A stretch of DNA of 64,000 bases from the NCBI GenBank assembly GCA_965227445.1, contig OZ245751.1, forward strand, positions 3,906,001-3,970,000, written 5' to 3'. The translations under genes were made by a program, and so were the position numbers. Source of the DNA: DT-110 sp030148525 (GTDB taxonomy: Bacteria > Bacteroidota > Bacteroidia > Chitinophagales > Saprospiraceae). Under the pieces are notes generated by a model. That model was not told the DNA's origin, did no database searches, and saw nothing but the letters and a program-made list of their open reading frames with translations. This document shows positions 41,883-49,809 of this stretch, piece after piece (the stretch's first letter is position 1; every line of letters begins with the position of its first letter).

Positions 41883-43469
41883 TCAGGAATGTACGGATGC
41901 CAATCCGTTGGTTATCATAAATTGAGCCACTGCCCGAGCGACATTTTGCCCGTCCATAGCTGCCGAAATAATGCCCCCGGCATATCCGGCCCCTTCACCC
42001 GCAGGAAAAAGGCCCGCGATATCGGGATGTTGATAGCTTTCCCGGTCTCTCGGAATGCGAATAGGCGAAGATGTTCTCGATTCGGTACCTACCACCACTG
42101 CTTCGTTGGTATAATAGCCTTTCATCTTATCTGCGAAATCGAGTATACCCTGCCTTAACCTATTGTATATGCCTTTCGGCAAAAGGGTATGCAAGGGGGC
42201 CGGTATCAGACCGGGAATGTAGGATGACTTTGGTAAATCAGTAGATTCGCGCCCCGTTACAAAGTCGATCAGGCGTTGTGCCGGTGCCCGTTGCGTTCCG
42301 TCGCTAAAAGAAAACATGGCTCGCTCTACCTGTTCCTGTAAAGCAATCCCCGCGAAAACACCATGATCAGCAAAGGGCTTTAAATCGTCGAGCTCCACCG
42401 CTACCACTGTCCCCGAGTTTGCATAAGCCGAATCACGCCTCGACATAGACATGCCGTTGACTACTATTTCTCCGGGTGCAGTAGAGGCGGGAACAATAAG
42501 ACCTCCGGGACACATGCAGAAGGAAAATACGCCGCGATCTTTCACCTGAGTCACCAACTTATAGCTGGCGGCGGGCAGGGATTCCTCCCGGGGTGACTGA
42601 TTGTACTGAATGCGATCGATCAGTGCCTGGGGATGCTCAATGCGAACGCCCAGAGCAAAGGGTTTGGATTCCAATCGTACTTGCTGTCGGTCGAGCATTC
42701 GGTAAACGTCCCGGGCCGAATGACCGGTAGCCAGCACCAGCGCACCGACCGGTATCTCCCGGCCGTCGGCGGTTTTAATACCACCCACCTTACCTTCATC
42801 GATCACTAAATCGGTGATATGCGTATTGAAGTGCACTTCTCCGCCAAACCGCTCAATAGTTTCGCGAATGGCCGCTACGATCTTGGGTAACTTATTCGAT
42901 CCAATATGGGGATGTGCATCCACCAAAATATCCGGTGGAGCACCGTGTTCTACCAATAAACGCATGGCCTTTTCAATCGTACCGCGCTTGTGCGACCGAG
43001 TGTACAGCTTCCCGTCACTGTAGGTACCGGCACCACCTTCCCCAAAACAATAGTTGGAGTGGGGATTCACTTTACCTTCCTGCTGGATGGCACGAAGGTC
43101 GCGACGGCGGCTACGTACATCTTTGCCGCGATCGTATACTACGGGGCGAAAACCACGTTCAATGCATTCCAAAGCCGCAAAGTAGCCGGTTGGTCCCGCT
43201 CCTACGATTGTAACCGCAGGGGCATCGGTTACCATTTGGAATTGCTCCAGCAATGCAGGGGGAGCTTGGTGCTTTTCTCCTTTTGAGTAAACAGCTACCC
43301 GCATGCGTACGACCGGCTTTCGGCCACGGGCATCAATGGAGCGGCGAAGGATGTGCCAGTCGCTTATATCATCAGCAGCGAGTGTTACCTTATCACTTAT
43401 CCGGGTGCGGATAAGCTCGGCGGAATTCACCTCATTCGGACGTACTTGTATGTCAACTTCCTGCTTCAT
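41883..43469 (-). CDS. FAD-dependent dehydrogenase (COG2509 type)
   Basis: 528 residues. After an N-terminal region of about 80 residues that starts MKQEVDIQVRPNEVNSAELI, the FAD Rossmann motif VTIVGAGPTGYFAALE and later RGKDVRSRRRDLRAIQQEGK, CFGEGGAGTYSDGKLYTRSH and FPAGEGAGYAGGIISAAMDG are hallmark blocks of this uncharacterised flavoprotein family. Substrate is unknown. It belongs to a leftward operon with an exported protein upstream and DoxX downstream (12 and 8 nt gaps). Confidence 0.88.
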   Translation of the reverse strand: MKQEVDIQVRPNEVNSAELIRTRISDKVTLAADDISDWHILRRSIDARGRKPVVRMRVAVYSKGEKHQAPPALLEQFQMVTDAPAVTIVGAGPTGYFAALECIERGFRPVVYDRGKDVRSRRRDLRAIQQEGKVNPHSNYCFGEGGAGTYSDGKLYTRSHKRGTIEKAMRLLVEHGAPPDILVDAHPHIGSNKLPKIVAAIRETIERFGGEVHFNTHITDLVIDEGKVGGIKTADGREIPVGALVLATGHSARDVYRMLDRQQVRLESKPFALGVRIEHPQALIDRIQYNQSPREESLPAASYKLVTQVKDRGVFSFCMCPGGLIVPASTAPGEIVVNGMSMSRRDSAYANSGTVVAVELDDLKPFADHGVFAGIALQEQVERAMFSFSDGTQRAPAQRLIDFVTGRESTDLPKSSYIPGLIPAPLHTLLPKGIYNRLRQGILDFADKMKGYYTNEAVVVGTESRTSSPIRIPRDRESYQHPDIAGLFPAGEGAGYAGGIISAAMDGQNVARAVAQFMITNGLASVHS

Positions 43470-43481
43470 TCAATAGGGGAA

Positions 43482-43925
43482 TTACTTGCCTTCCCCATCG
43501 GGGGATTCCGGCTTTTCCTTGCGGCGCCATACACCATCGGAAACGGCCTCAAAGGTGTCAGGTAAAAACAAACGGACATCAACCAGCTCGGTAATGATGC
43601 CTTTATTCGTTTTGATGTCCGGTCGCTCCATCATAAACGATTGGATGCGGAGACTATCACCGGCAATATGGCTTCCAATATCATATCGTTGGCTGTCCAT
43701 GAAATGTTTAAGTAAGCCTTCGGAACCGTTGTACAAACTTATCCGGACCTCACTCATGACCACATTTCCCGGCCAGGTTTCAACGGCATAGGGGCCGTTG
43801 ATCGACAACTCGATCAAGGATACGGAATCGGGCATGGTATACGTTTGGTGGATCGTCTTTTGCAACTGCCCCGGGGCCTCGAAAGCGAACAGTGAACACA
43901 GCGACAACAATAGTACTCGTAGCAT
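43482..43925 (-). CDS. Exported hypothetical protein
   Basis: 147 residues. Signal peptide MLRVLLLSLCSLFAFEAPGQ. The mature part contains a strand-rich segment (VSLIELSINGPYAVETWPGN, VVMSEVRISLYN) reminiscent of DUF4097-type adhesin-like beta repeats, and a charged C terminus with KEKPESPDGEGK. It is 12 nt upstream of the FAD dehydrogenase and 42 nt downstream of kdsA on the same strand. No function can be assigned. Confidence 0.7.
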   Translation of the reverse strand: MLRVLLLSLCSLFAFEAPGQLQKTIHQTYTMPDSVSLIELSINGPYAVETWPGNVVMSEVRISLYNGSEGLLKHFMDSQRYDIGSHIAGDSLRIQSFMMERPDIKTNKGIITELVDVRLFLPDTFEAVSDGVWRRKEKPESPDGEGK

Positions 43926-43967
43926 AATGATAAGGGCGTTTCTATACCTCTAAAACGAGTAATTGAT

Positions 43968-44792
43968 TTAAACGGTTGTATGGGCAGCTTGTCGCAAGGC
44001 GACCAAAGACCGTAATAATGGTTCTAATTTATCCAGTGGCAACATATTGGCTCCGTCGGATTTTGCGGAAGCGGGATTCGGATGAGTCTCTATAAACAGC
44101 CCATCTACGCCAACGGCAATACCTGCCCGGGCAATGGTACTGATCAGGGCCGGACGACCGCCGGTCACTCCAGTCGACTGGTTGGGTTGTTGTAAAGAGT
44201 GGGTACAATCCAGCACGACCGGACAGTCGAAGGACTGCATGACCGGTATGCCCCGGAAATCCACCACCAGGTCCTGGTAGCCAAAGGTGGTCCCCCGTTC
44301 GGTCAGCCATACTTGTTCATTTCCGCTTTCCCGGACCTTGACGACCGCATGCTTCATGGATTCGGCACTCATGAACTGGCCCTTTTTTACATTGACGACC
44401 TTGCCGGTTTCAGCGGCTGCTACCAACAAACTGGTTTGACGGCACAAAAAGGCAGGAATCTGTAAGGCATCTACGTATTCAGCGGCCATGGCTGCTTCCG
44501 CATCAGTGTGAATATCGGTCGTAACGGGAAGGTCAAAGGTCTCCCCTACTTTCCGTAAAATCCGCAACGCTTTTTCGTCCCCAATACCGGTAAAGGAATC
44601 CAGGCGAGATCGGTTCGCTTTGCGGTACGACCCCTTGAAAATGTAGGGTATCCCCAATTCTTTGCATACCGAGCTAACTCGATCGGCAATTCGCAGAGCC
44701 ATGTCTTCGCCTTCAATCGCACAGGGCCCGGCAATGAGGAAAAAGGAGTCAGAGACAGCAGGTGAAATACGCGGAAGGTAGGAAAGGTCCAT
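43968..44792 (-). CDS. kdsA: 3-deoxy-8-phosphooctulonate synthase
   Basis: 274 residues, complete. TIM-barrel aldolase condensing PEP with arabinose 5-phosphate to KDO 8-phosphate for lipopolysaccharide. FFLIAGPCAIEG has C24, the metal ligand of the metal-dependent class (the E. coli enzyme has Asn here). KGSYRKANRSRLDSFTG and THSLQQPN are further signature blocks. First gene of the leftward group with the exported protein, FAD enzyme and DoxX genes, though the functional link is unclear. Confidence 0.94.
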   Translation of the reverse strand: MDLSYLPRISPAVSDSFFLIAGPCAIEGEDMALRIADRVSSVCKELGIPYIFKGSYRKANRSRLDSFTGIGDEKALRILRKVGETFDLPVTTDIHTDAEAAMAAEYVDALQIPAFLCRQTSLLVAAAETGKVVNVKKGQFMSAESMKHAVVKVRESGNEQVWLTERGTTFGYQDLVVDFRGIPVMQSFDCPVVLDCTHSLQQPNQSTGVTGGRPALISTIARAGIAVGVDGLFIETHPNPASAKSDGANMLPLDKLEPLLRSLVALRQAAHTTV

Positions 44793-44855
44793 AGTTAATC
44801 AATGATGGTCGTGAAATACAGATCGTAACGAAGACCAAAGGTGAGGCAATTTTTC

Positions 44856-44909
44856 GGTACCTGCAAGACAATCCTGCGTACAGGAGTGTCCTTATCGGTG
44901 CAGGGTACC
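44856..44909. other. Structured intergenic sequence
   Basis: GGTACCTGCA (44856-44865) can pair with TGCAGGGTACC (44899-44909, one bulge), enclosing TCCTG against CAGGA (44872-44885). It lies between divergent kdsA and the phosphoesterase gene. No U tract, so not an ordinary terminator; possibly a leader structure. Confidence 0.3.
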
Positions 44910-44989
44910 TGCTCATCCAAAAAAGGTGTTTGTCCAACTTTTATTCCCTTAATTTTGTCTGTTTATGGAAGCGCCCAAATGATCCACCT

Positions 44990-46219
44990 ATGATGCGATT
45001 AATCGTATTTATTGTTCTTTTTCTGGCTATAGATTTTTACGCTTTTCAGGCAGTTCGGTTAGCCCTGCAGAGCAGCAACCAGGGGTTGCGTACTGGTTTG
45101 TATTTTCTTTTTTGGAGTATCCCCCTGGTGAGTATTGCGTACGTTTTTCTGGCCGGGACCGGAGCTACCGAACCGTGGCCCAAATCGATAAACACCTATT
45201 TTACCGCCTTTATTTTTATTGTCTATGTCTCGAAATTCCTCATCCTCCCCTTCTTATTTATCGACGATCTGTGGCGTGGTGTCCGGTATCTGATCCAAGA
45301 CAACGGGGCGGGGCCAACCGCCGACGCCAGCCGCTCGCGCTTCCTCGTCAATACGGGACTCATCCTGGGTAGTTTGCCTTTTTTAACGCTAACCTACGGA
45401 ATGATTCGCAATCCCTATCGCTACAAGGTTTTTCGCAAAAAAGTGCCCCTTGCCAATCTGCCCGACTCCCTCGATGGTTTGCGGATTGTCCAAATATCAG
45501 ACATCCACTCGGGCAGCTTCACCTACAAGGAGCCCATCCGGGCAGCCATAGAATTAATCAACAAAGAAGAAGCCGACCTGGTTTTCTTCACGGGAGACCT
45601 GGTCAATGACCAGGCAGTAGAGATGCAACCTTACGTCGACTTGTTTTCCCAGATCCGGGCTAAGCGAGGTGTGTATTCCGTGCTGGGTAATCACGATTAT
45701 GGCGACTACCACGAATGGCCCAGCAAAAAAGCTAAAGAAGCCAATTTTCAGGCCCTCGTCCAGACGCATTCCGATCTTGGATGGGATTTATTGCGCAATG
45801 AGCACCGACGCCTCTCCATTAATGGAACGGACATCTCCGTAATCGGTGTTGAGAATTACTCAGCCATGGATCGCTTTCCCAAGCACGGGGATTTGGCAAA
45901 AGCCTATGCCGGGTGTGAAGATTGTGCCTTGAAGATCCTACTTTCCCACGATCCCTCCCACTGGGACTACGAAGTAGTGGATAAATACTCTGACATTAAC
46001 CTGACCCTGAGCGGTCACACCCACGGCATGCAATTTGGCGTGGAAATACCCGGATTCATAAAGTGGAGTCCGATTAAATATATGTATAAACAATGGGCAG
46101 GCCTTTATCAGCGGAACCAACAATACCTGTACGTTAACCGCGGGCTTGGCTTTTTGGGGTACCCCGGACGCGTGGGTATTTTACCGGAAATCACCAGTCT
46201 CGAATTGCGCAAGGCGTGA
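44990..46219 (+). CDS. Membrane-anchored metallophosphoesterase
   Basis: 409 residues from the ATG pair at 44990/44993; the open frame upstream to 44930 adds residues that do not fit. Four N-terminal membrane segments (about 3-23, 34-52, 68-88, 120-138) precede a calcineurin-like domain with VQISDIHSGSF, FTGDLVND, VLGNHDYGDY, LLSHDPSHW and LSGHTHGMQFG. This matches the YkuE/YaeI-like family of membrane-anchored phosphoesterases. Substrate unknown, perhaps lipid-linked. Confidence 0.88.
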   Translation: MMRLIVFIVLFLAIDFYAFQAVRLALQSSNQGLRTGLYFLFWSIPLVSIAYVFLAGTGATEPWPKSINTYFTAFIFIVYVSKFLILPFLFIDDLWRGVRYLIQDNGAGPTADASRSRFLVNTGLILGSLPFLTLTYGMIRNPYRYKVFRKKVPLANLPDSLDGLRIVQISDIHSGSFTYKEPIRAAIELINKEEADLVFFTGDLVNDQAVEMQPYVDLFSQIRAKRGVYSVLGNHDYGDYHEWPSKKAKEANFQALVQTHSDLGWDLLRNEHRRLSINGTDISVIGVENYSAMDRFPKHGDLAKAYAGCEDCALKILLSHDPSHWDYEVVDKYSDINLTLSGHTHGMQFGVEIPGFIKWSPIKYMYKQWAGLYQRNQQYLYVNRGLGFLGYPGRVGILPEITSLELRKA

Positions 46220-46494
46220 TGGCCCACACTTTTCAGCAAATGGTCAAAAGCATTAAACCTCCATTTCTACAGTGCGAAGTTAAGATTGAAACCGTGGACC
46301 GTGGACCTTGGCCCCTGGACCTTGGCCCGTGCACCGTGCACCGTGCACCTTCTTGGACCTGACTTTTAACACATAGATCCCGATATCATCTACACTAAAA
46401 TTGTATTTTTGTATGTTAATGAACATATTTCTTCAGGCAATACCCAGTTACCGGAAGATGTAATCAGAAATTGATAATCCCAAAAACCACCCCT
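46220..46494. other. Intergenic region with CCGTGNA heptamers
   Basis: Holds a degenerate heptamer run at 46291-46352 (CCGTGGA, CCTTGGC, CCGTGCA units), then AT-rich sequence with TATTTTTG at about 46406-46413, a possible -7 element for the small ORF that follows. Confidence 0.6.
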
Positions 46495-46647
46495 ATGACC
46501 TTAAGCAATGCGGATTTACTATTGTTGTGCATACTTATCATTGGCACCTGGCTTCTCAACAAAGAATACATTCGCGAAGAATGGCTTTCCTCTAAGGAAA
46601 CAAAAAAAGGTTATCCGCCAGGACAGACGGATAACCAATCTTCTTAA
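46495..46647 (+). CDS. Small membrane protein
   Basis: 50 residues: MTLSNADLLLLCILIIGTWL is a membrane helix, followed by a charged tail (LNKEYIREEWLSSKETKKGY) and PPGQTDNQSS. Its 3' end overlaps a hairpin. Composition is protein-like and the helix position is typical of single-pass micro-proteins, but the frame is short and no family is recognised. Confidence 0.45.
   Translation: MTLSNADLLLLCILIIGTWLLNKEYIREEWLSSKETKKGYPPGQTDNQSS
46608..46645. terminator. Hairpin ending the small ORF / FAS1 gene
   Basis: GGTTATCCG (46609-46617) pairs with CGGATAACC (46628-46636), followed by AATCTTCTT. On the reverse strand it lies downstream of the FAS1 gene and is followed by TTTTTTTG, which makes a convincing terminator for that gene. 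Confidence 0.7.
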
Positions 46648-46677
46648 AACAACCTAATTACAGTCGGGTACTAACGC

Positions 46678-47211
46678 TTACTTAGGTGTTACTACGGCAT
46701 TGATTACGTGAACCACTCCGTTCGATCCCTCCAGATCGACCGCAGTTACCATGGCTTCACTGCCATTTTCATCTTTCAGGTATACGTTACCGTCTTTAGT
46801 GAAGGCAGTGAGTTCGCCTCCCTGGACGGTCGTGACGGTCGCCATACCGTTTCCAGCCTTAATAGCTTCCAAGACCGCTGCAGCATCCAGTTTTCCCGGA
46901 ACAACGTGGTACGTCAGGATAGCAGTCAGCTGATCCTTATTCTCCGGCTTCAGAAGCATGGGGACCGTTCCCTCCGGCAGTGCATCGAAAGCAGCATTGG
47001 TGGGAGCAAATACCGTAAATGGTCCTTTGCTTTTCAGAGTACTTACCAGGTCAGCGGCTTTAACGGCTGCTACCAGTGTGGTGTGAGCCTCCGAGCTGAT
47101 AGCGATATCCACTACATCGGGCTTCTCATTCCAGTTGTCCTGTGCAATAATTAGTGCAGGCACTACAAGTAGCAGGCTCATTGTGAGCGTAATTCCTTTA
47201 AGTAGTTTCAT
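46678..47211 (-). CDS. Secreted fasciclin (FAS1) domain protein
   Basis: 177 residues. Signal peptide MKLLKGITLTMSLLLVVPAL ends before AQDNW. A single FAS1 domain follows: HTTLVAAVKAADLVSTLKSK, GPFTVFAPTNAAFDALPEG, LTAILTYHVVPGKL and NGVVHVINAVVTP. FAS1 domains mediate adhesion or ligand binding in the periplasm. It is divergent from an ECF sigma/anti-sigma pair, the same gene association as SigK-RskA with the FAS1 antigens MPT70/MPT83 in mycobacteria, so control by the adjacent sigma factor is likely. Confidence 0.92.
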   Translation of the reverse strand: MKLLKGITLTMSLLLVVPALIIAQDNWNEKPDVVDIAISSEAHTTLVAAVKAADLVSTLKSKGPFTVFAPTNAAFDALPEGTVPMLLKPENKDQLTAILTYHVVPGKLDAAAVLEAIKAGNGMATVTTVQGGELTAFTKDGNVYLKDENGSEAMVTAVDLEGSNGVVHVINAVVTPK

Positions 47212-47258
47212 GGTTCTGTTGTTTGGTTTATTAAAAAATCACCATACCTACGAGCTAT

Positions 47259-47278
47259 GTCCTGATCCGGATCATGAC
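47259..47278. promoter_or_regulatory. 20-bp palindrome in the FAS1-sigma intergenic region
   Basis: GTCCTGATCC faces GGATCATGAC with one mismatch, 48 bp upstream of the FAS1 start. Could be an operator. A second hairpin (ACAAGCGG against CCGCTTGT, 47370-47401) lies in the leader of the sigma factor gene. The rest of 47212-47503 shows nothing else. Confidence 0.35.
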
Positions 47279-47503
47279 CTTTCATTTTTTTTTAACTCCA
47301 ATGGATTTACCGGATGTAACTGATTTTCAATTGGTAGTCAGAAGAGAAATAGGTACTAACAAAAGCGATACAAGCGGTAAACCTTTCCGGAGTCCGCTTG
47401 TTTGGACACTGAATTCTTATAATGCTTATGCACCCGCAGGTAACCTTCTACGAAAGAAAATCCACCAGTTTTCTTTCTTTGGTCACCTCGCATCAGAACC
47501 ATC

Positions 47504-48085
47504 ATGAAAGCTTCTCACGAGGATTTGGGGCGACTGATTCAGACGCAGCAGAAAAAGGCTATTGAGCAACTGTATGATCAGTACGCCGATGTTCTGTACG
47601 GTATTACCGTCAAGATAGTGCGGTCCGAAGAGCTCGCTCAGGATGTTCTACAGGAAGCTTTCGTGAAGATCTGGAAGAATGGCGCCAGTTATGACCCGTC
47701 GAAAGGGACGGTTTTCACCTGGGCGCTCAACATCACCCGGAATTTGGCTATCGATAAAACCCGGTCAGCCGCTTTCCGACGTCGATCGCAATTCGACGAT
47801 GTTGATGTCACTTTTAATAAACAACGTTTCAGTACGGAAACGAACACGGATACCATCGGACTAAAGCGGGAGGTATTATCCCTGGATCCCAAATATCAAG
47901 AGGTTATTGACCTGATATATTTCCGGGGATACACCCAGGCTGAAGTTCAGGATCTGCTAGGGATTCCACTAGGCACTGTAAAATCCCGAATCCGAATTGG
48001 ATTACGCGAATTAAGAAAGGTGTTTCTAGCGCACCGAGTGCCCATTATTTGGGCAATTAGTCAATGGATAACCGTACTGAATTAA
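47504..48085 (+). CDS. ECF RNA polymerase sigma factor (SigK-like)
   Basis: 193 residues. Region 2 (about 20-90) has QLYDQYADVLYGITVKIVRS, AQDVLQEAFVKIWKN and FTWALNITRNLAIDKTRS; region 4 (about 130-180) has LDPKYQEVIDLIYFRGYTQA followed by GTVKSRIRIGLRELRKV. This is the SigK/ECF19-type arrangement, normally held by a RskA anti-sigma factor, which is encoded 29 nt downstream. Expected to transcribe its own operon and the divergent FAS1 gene. Confidence 0.9.
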   Translation: MKASHEDLGRLIQTQQKKAIEQLYDQYADVLYGITVKIVRSEELAQDVLQEAFVKIWKNGASYDPSKGTVFTWALNITRNLAIDKTRSAAFRRRSQFDDVDVTFNKQRFSTETNTDTIGLKREVLSLDPKYQEVIDLIYFRGYTQAEVQDLLGIPLGTVKSRIRIGLRELRKVFLAHRVPIIWAISQWITVLN

Positions 48086-48114
48086 TCCCATACTTTTAAC
48101 TGCATGGAATTGTG

Positions 48115-48912
48115 ATGAATAAAGATCAGTTTCTCGCCTCTGGACTACTTGAACAATACGCACTGGGCATTACCTCGGAAGAGGAAAGTGCACTGGTGGA
48201 ACAATATCTTAATACCTTTCCTGAGGTACGAGCCGAATATACGTCAATGCGCAAAGCATTGGACCAATACGCCAAGCAATACGCTATCCAGCCCCCCGAA
48301 GTTCTCCGAAACCGGGTAATTGAAGAAGTAGATTATCAGCAGGCAAGGTCACAGGATAATAACGAACCGGTCACCAGCAGTAGCAAGGGACTGTCCGGCC
48401 AGTCCGGGTGGTCGCGTTTTCTGGTTTATACAGCTATTTTGTTAATGGGTGTCGGGCTGTTTTTACTCGACAGAAAAGCCGAAGGTTTACAACAGGAATT
48501 AAGCAATCAAACGGTATTATTAGATGCCTGCCAGGAAGAAAAAGAGAACCTGGAATCAAGCAATACGTTGTTCGCTTTTCTGAAACACGGTCAGACTCAG
48601 CAGGTTAGTATAGAGGGGACTCCTCTTTCACCTGAAATGCGCCTGATTGCCTATTGGAATGAAGCGACCTCTAAGGCCTACCTCAATCCGGTCAATCTTC
48701 CAGCTCCTCCCGAGGGTAAACAATATCAGATATGGGCTGATGTTGATGGCAAAATGATCAGTGTAGGATTACTGAATCCCGAACTACCTCTGGATCGACT
48801 GGCTACTATTTCTTTTATTGAAAAGGCTGAAAGCCTGAATCTGACCCTCGAGCCCGAAGGAGGAAGTGAAGAACCCACCGTTTCTCTTTTGATGGCCAAT
48901 GGCATTATTTAG
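48115..48912 (+). CDS. Anti-sigma factor, RskA family
   Basis: 265 residues from ATG 48115. An N-terminal zinc-free anti-sigma domain (FLASGLLEQYALGITSEEES through VRAEYTSMRKALDQYA) binds the sigma factor in the cytoplasm. One membrane helix at about 101-119 (RFLVYTAILLMGVGLFLL) is followed by a short coiled coil and a periplasmic RskA C-terminal domain (RLIAYWNEATSKAYLNPVNL, PPEGKQYQIWADVDGK). In this family proteolysis of the periplasmic part frees the sigma factor. Confidence 0.88.
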   Translation: MNKDQFLASGLLEQYALGITSEEESALVEQYLNTFPEVRAEYTSMRKALDQYAKQYAIQPPEVLRNRVIEEVDYQQARSQDNNEPVTSSSKGLSGQSGWSRFLVYTAILLMGVGLFLLDRKAEGLQQELSNQTVLLDACQEEKENLESSNTLFAFLKHGQTQQVSIEGTPLSPEMRLIAYWNEATSKAYLNPVNLPAPPEGKQYQIWADVDGKMISVGLLNPELPLDRLATISFIEKAESLNLTLEPEGGSEEPTVSLLMANGII

Positions 48913-49191
48913 GTACAACCGGTTTCATTTCATTGCCTTTTTGTGACCTGGTAAGATGTTTTCGGGATGGTATCCCGGGAAAATGCTAGTTTTTTGGCCT
49001 TAAGACTTGTTTTTTGGCTAAAATTTTGCATTTTAGTGATGCGGGAGAACTTAATGCCCGCAATACCTTACCCACTTGCAGTTTCCATGAACTGCCCCAA
49101 AACCACAAGCTGTATTTTTCCCATGAGCATTGATAATGCTTGAACGTCTTACCTGCGTTCGGCACATTTTTTAACCATAAAATGCCTTATC
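48913..49191. other. Intergenic region, no gene seen
   Basis: About 280 bp after the anti-sigma gene, AT-rich, with a short palindrome (GGGATGGTATCCC at 48965-48978) and repeated TTTTTTGGC words near 48990-49020. No ORF or terminator is convincing. Confidence 0.5.
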
Positions 49192-49293
49192 ATGCTCGTT
49201 GTTTACATTGCCCTCGCTGCGTTTATTATTGGTGGTGCTGTTATCACCCTCAGTGATTCGTATGCTGAAAGTTCGGGTACTCGCTACTATTAA
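49192..49293 (+). CDS. Possible 33-residue membrane peptide
   Basis: MLVVYIALAAFIIGGAVITL followed by SDSYAESSGTRYY: one hydrophobic helix with a Ser/Tyr-rich tail. Composition resembles a membrane micro-protein, but with no homologue recognised and no neighbours it remains uncertain. Confidence 0.4.
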   Translation: MLVVYIALAAFIIGGAVITLSDSYAESSGTRYY

Positions 49294-49455
49294 GCAGCGA
49301 TTCCCTTGTTCTTATCCCATCACTACAACATATCTCTCCTTACTTAATTATAATAACGCTGTGCTGGTTGCTGCTTTAGCAACGCCTAGCTCGCGTATAA
49401 GGCCATCCATCGTAATTGGAAACCATGCGCGTCTACCACTAGACATTTTTTATTC

Positions 49456-49530
49456 GGGGTTCGGCTAACGCTCACCCCTTTTCTGATAATCAAGGACTTA
49501 AGCCCACTGAGCGATAGTCGAAGTGGGGCT
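49456..49530. repeat. Two REP-like palindromes
   Basis: Hairpin 1 pairs GGGGT with ACCCC around TCGGCTAACGCTC (49456-49478). Hairpin 2 reads AGCCCACTGAGCGATAGTCG then AAGTGGGGCT (49501-49530). CTGAGCGnnGTCGAAG-type palindromes are a widespread REP form in diverse bacteria, mobilised by Y1 REP transposases; no such transposase gene lies in the window. Confidence 0.6.
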
Positions 49531-49639
49531 CAAAAAAGAGTTTTGTCTGGTGGTATGCCATGCGCGTCCGGTCAATGCCCGGATAGACGCCATAGCTTTG
49601 TAGTAGTCTTACTGGCACTGCTGGATAGTTTGTGCGAAC

Positions 49640-49760
49640 TATACCGCCAACGAAGTGGTTTGGCGTCTCAGCACGAAGTACTGCGTAGCAAAACCACTTC
49701 GAGTCGAGTATGTACTCGCGTGAAAAGGTTGGGCGAAGCCATTTTGCCGAAAGGCATAAA
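49640..49760 (+). repeat. Dispersed palindromic element, copy 3
   Basis: Begins TATACCG at 49640. It has the CGAAGTGGTTT/AAACCACTTCG stem (49651-49701), then GAGTATGTACTC and GGTTGGGCGAAGCC, but the right end is degenerate (GCCGAAAGGCATAAA). The first loop (GCACGAAGTACTGCGTAGC) is the reverse complement of the loop in copy 1. Confidence 0.85.
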
Positions 49761-49809
49761 TAAGGCAGGGAATATACCGAAAGCGTTTACGGTGTTCTAA
49801 AATGCGGGA

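Larger units (their letters stand above)
49294..49809. other. Repeat-rich intergenic region
   Basis: 516 bp without genes. It holds two REP-like hairpins (49456-49478 and 49501-49530), copy 3 of the dispersed element (49640-49760) and connecting sequence with small palindromes. It lies downstream of lepA, which reads leftward and ends at 49810. Confidence 0.6.
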
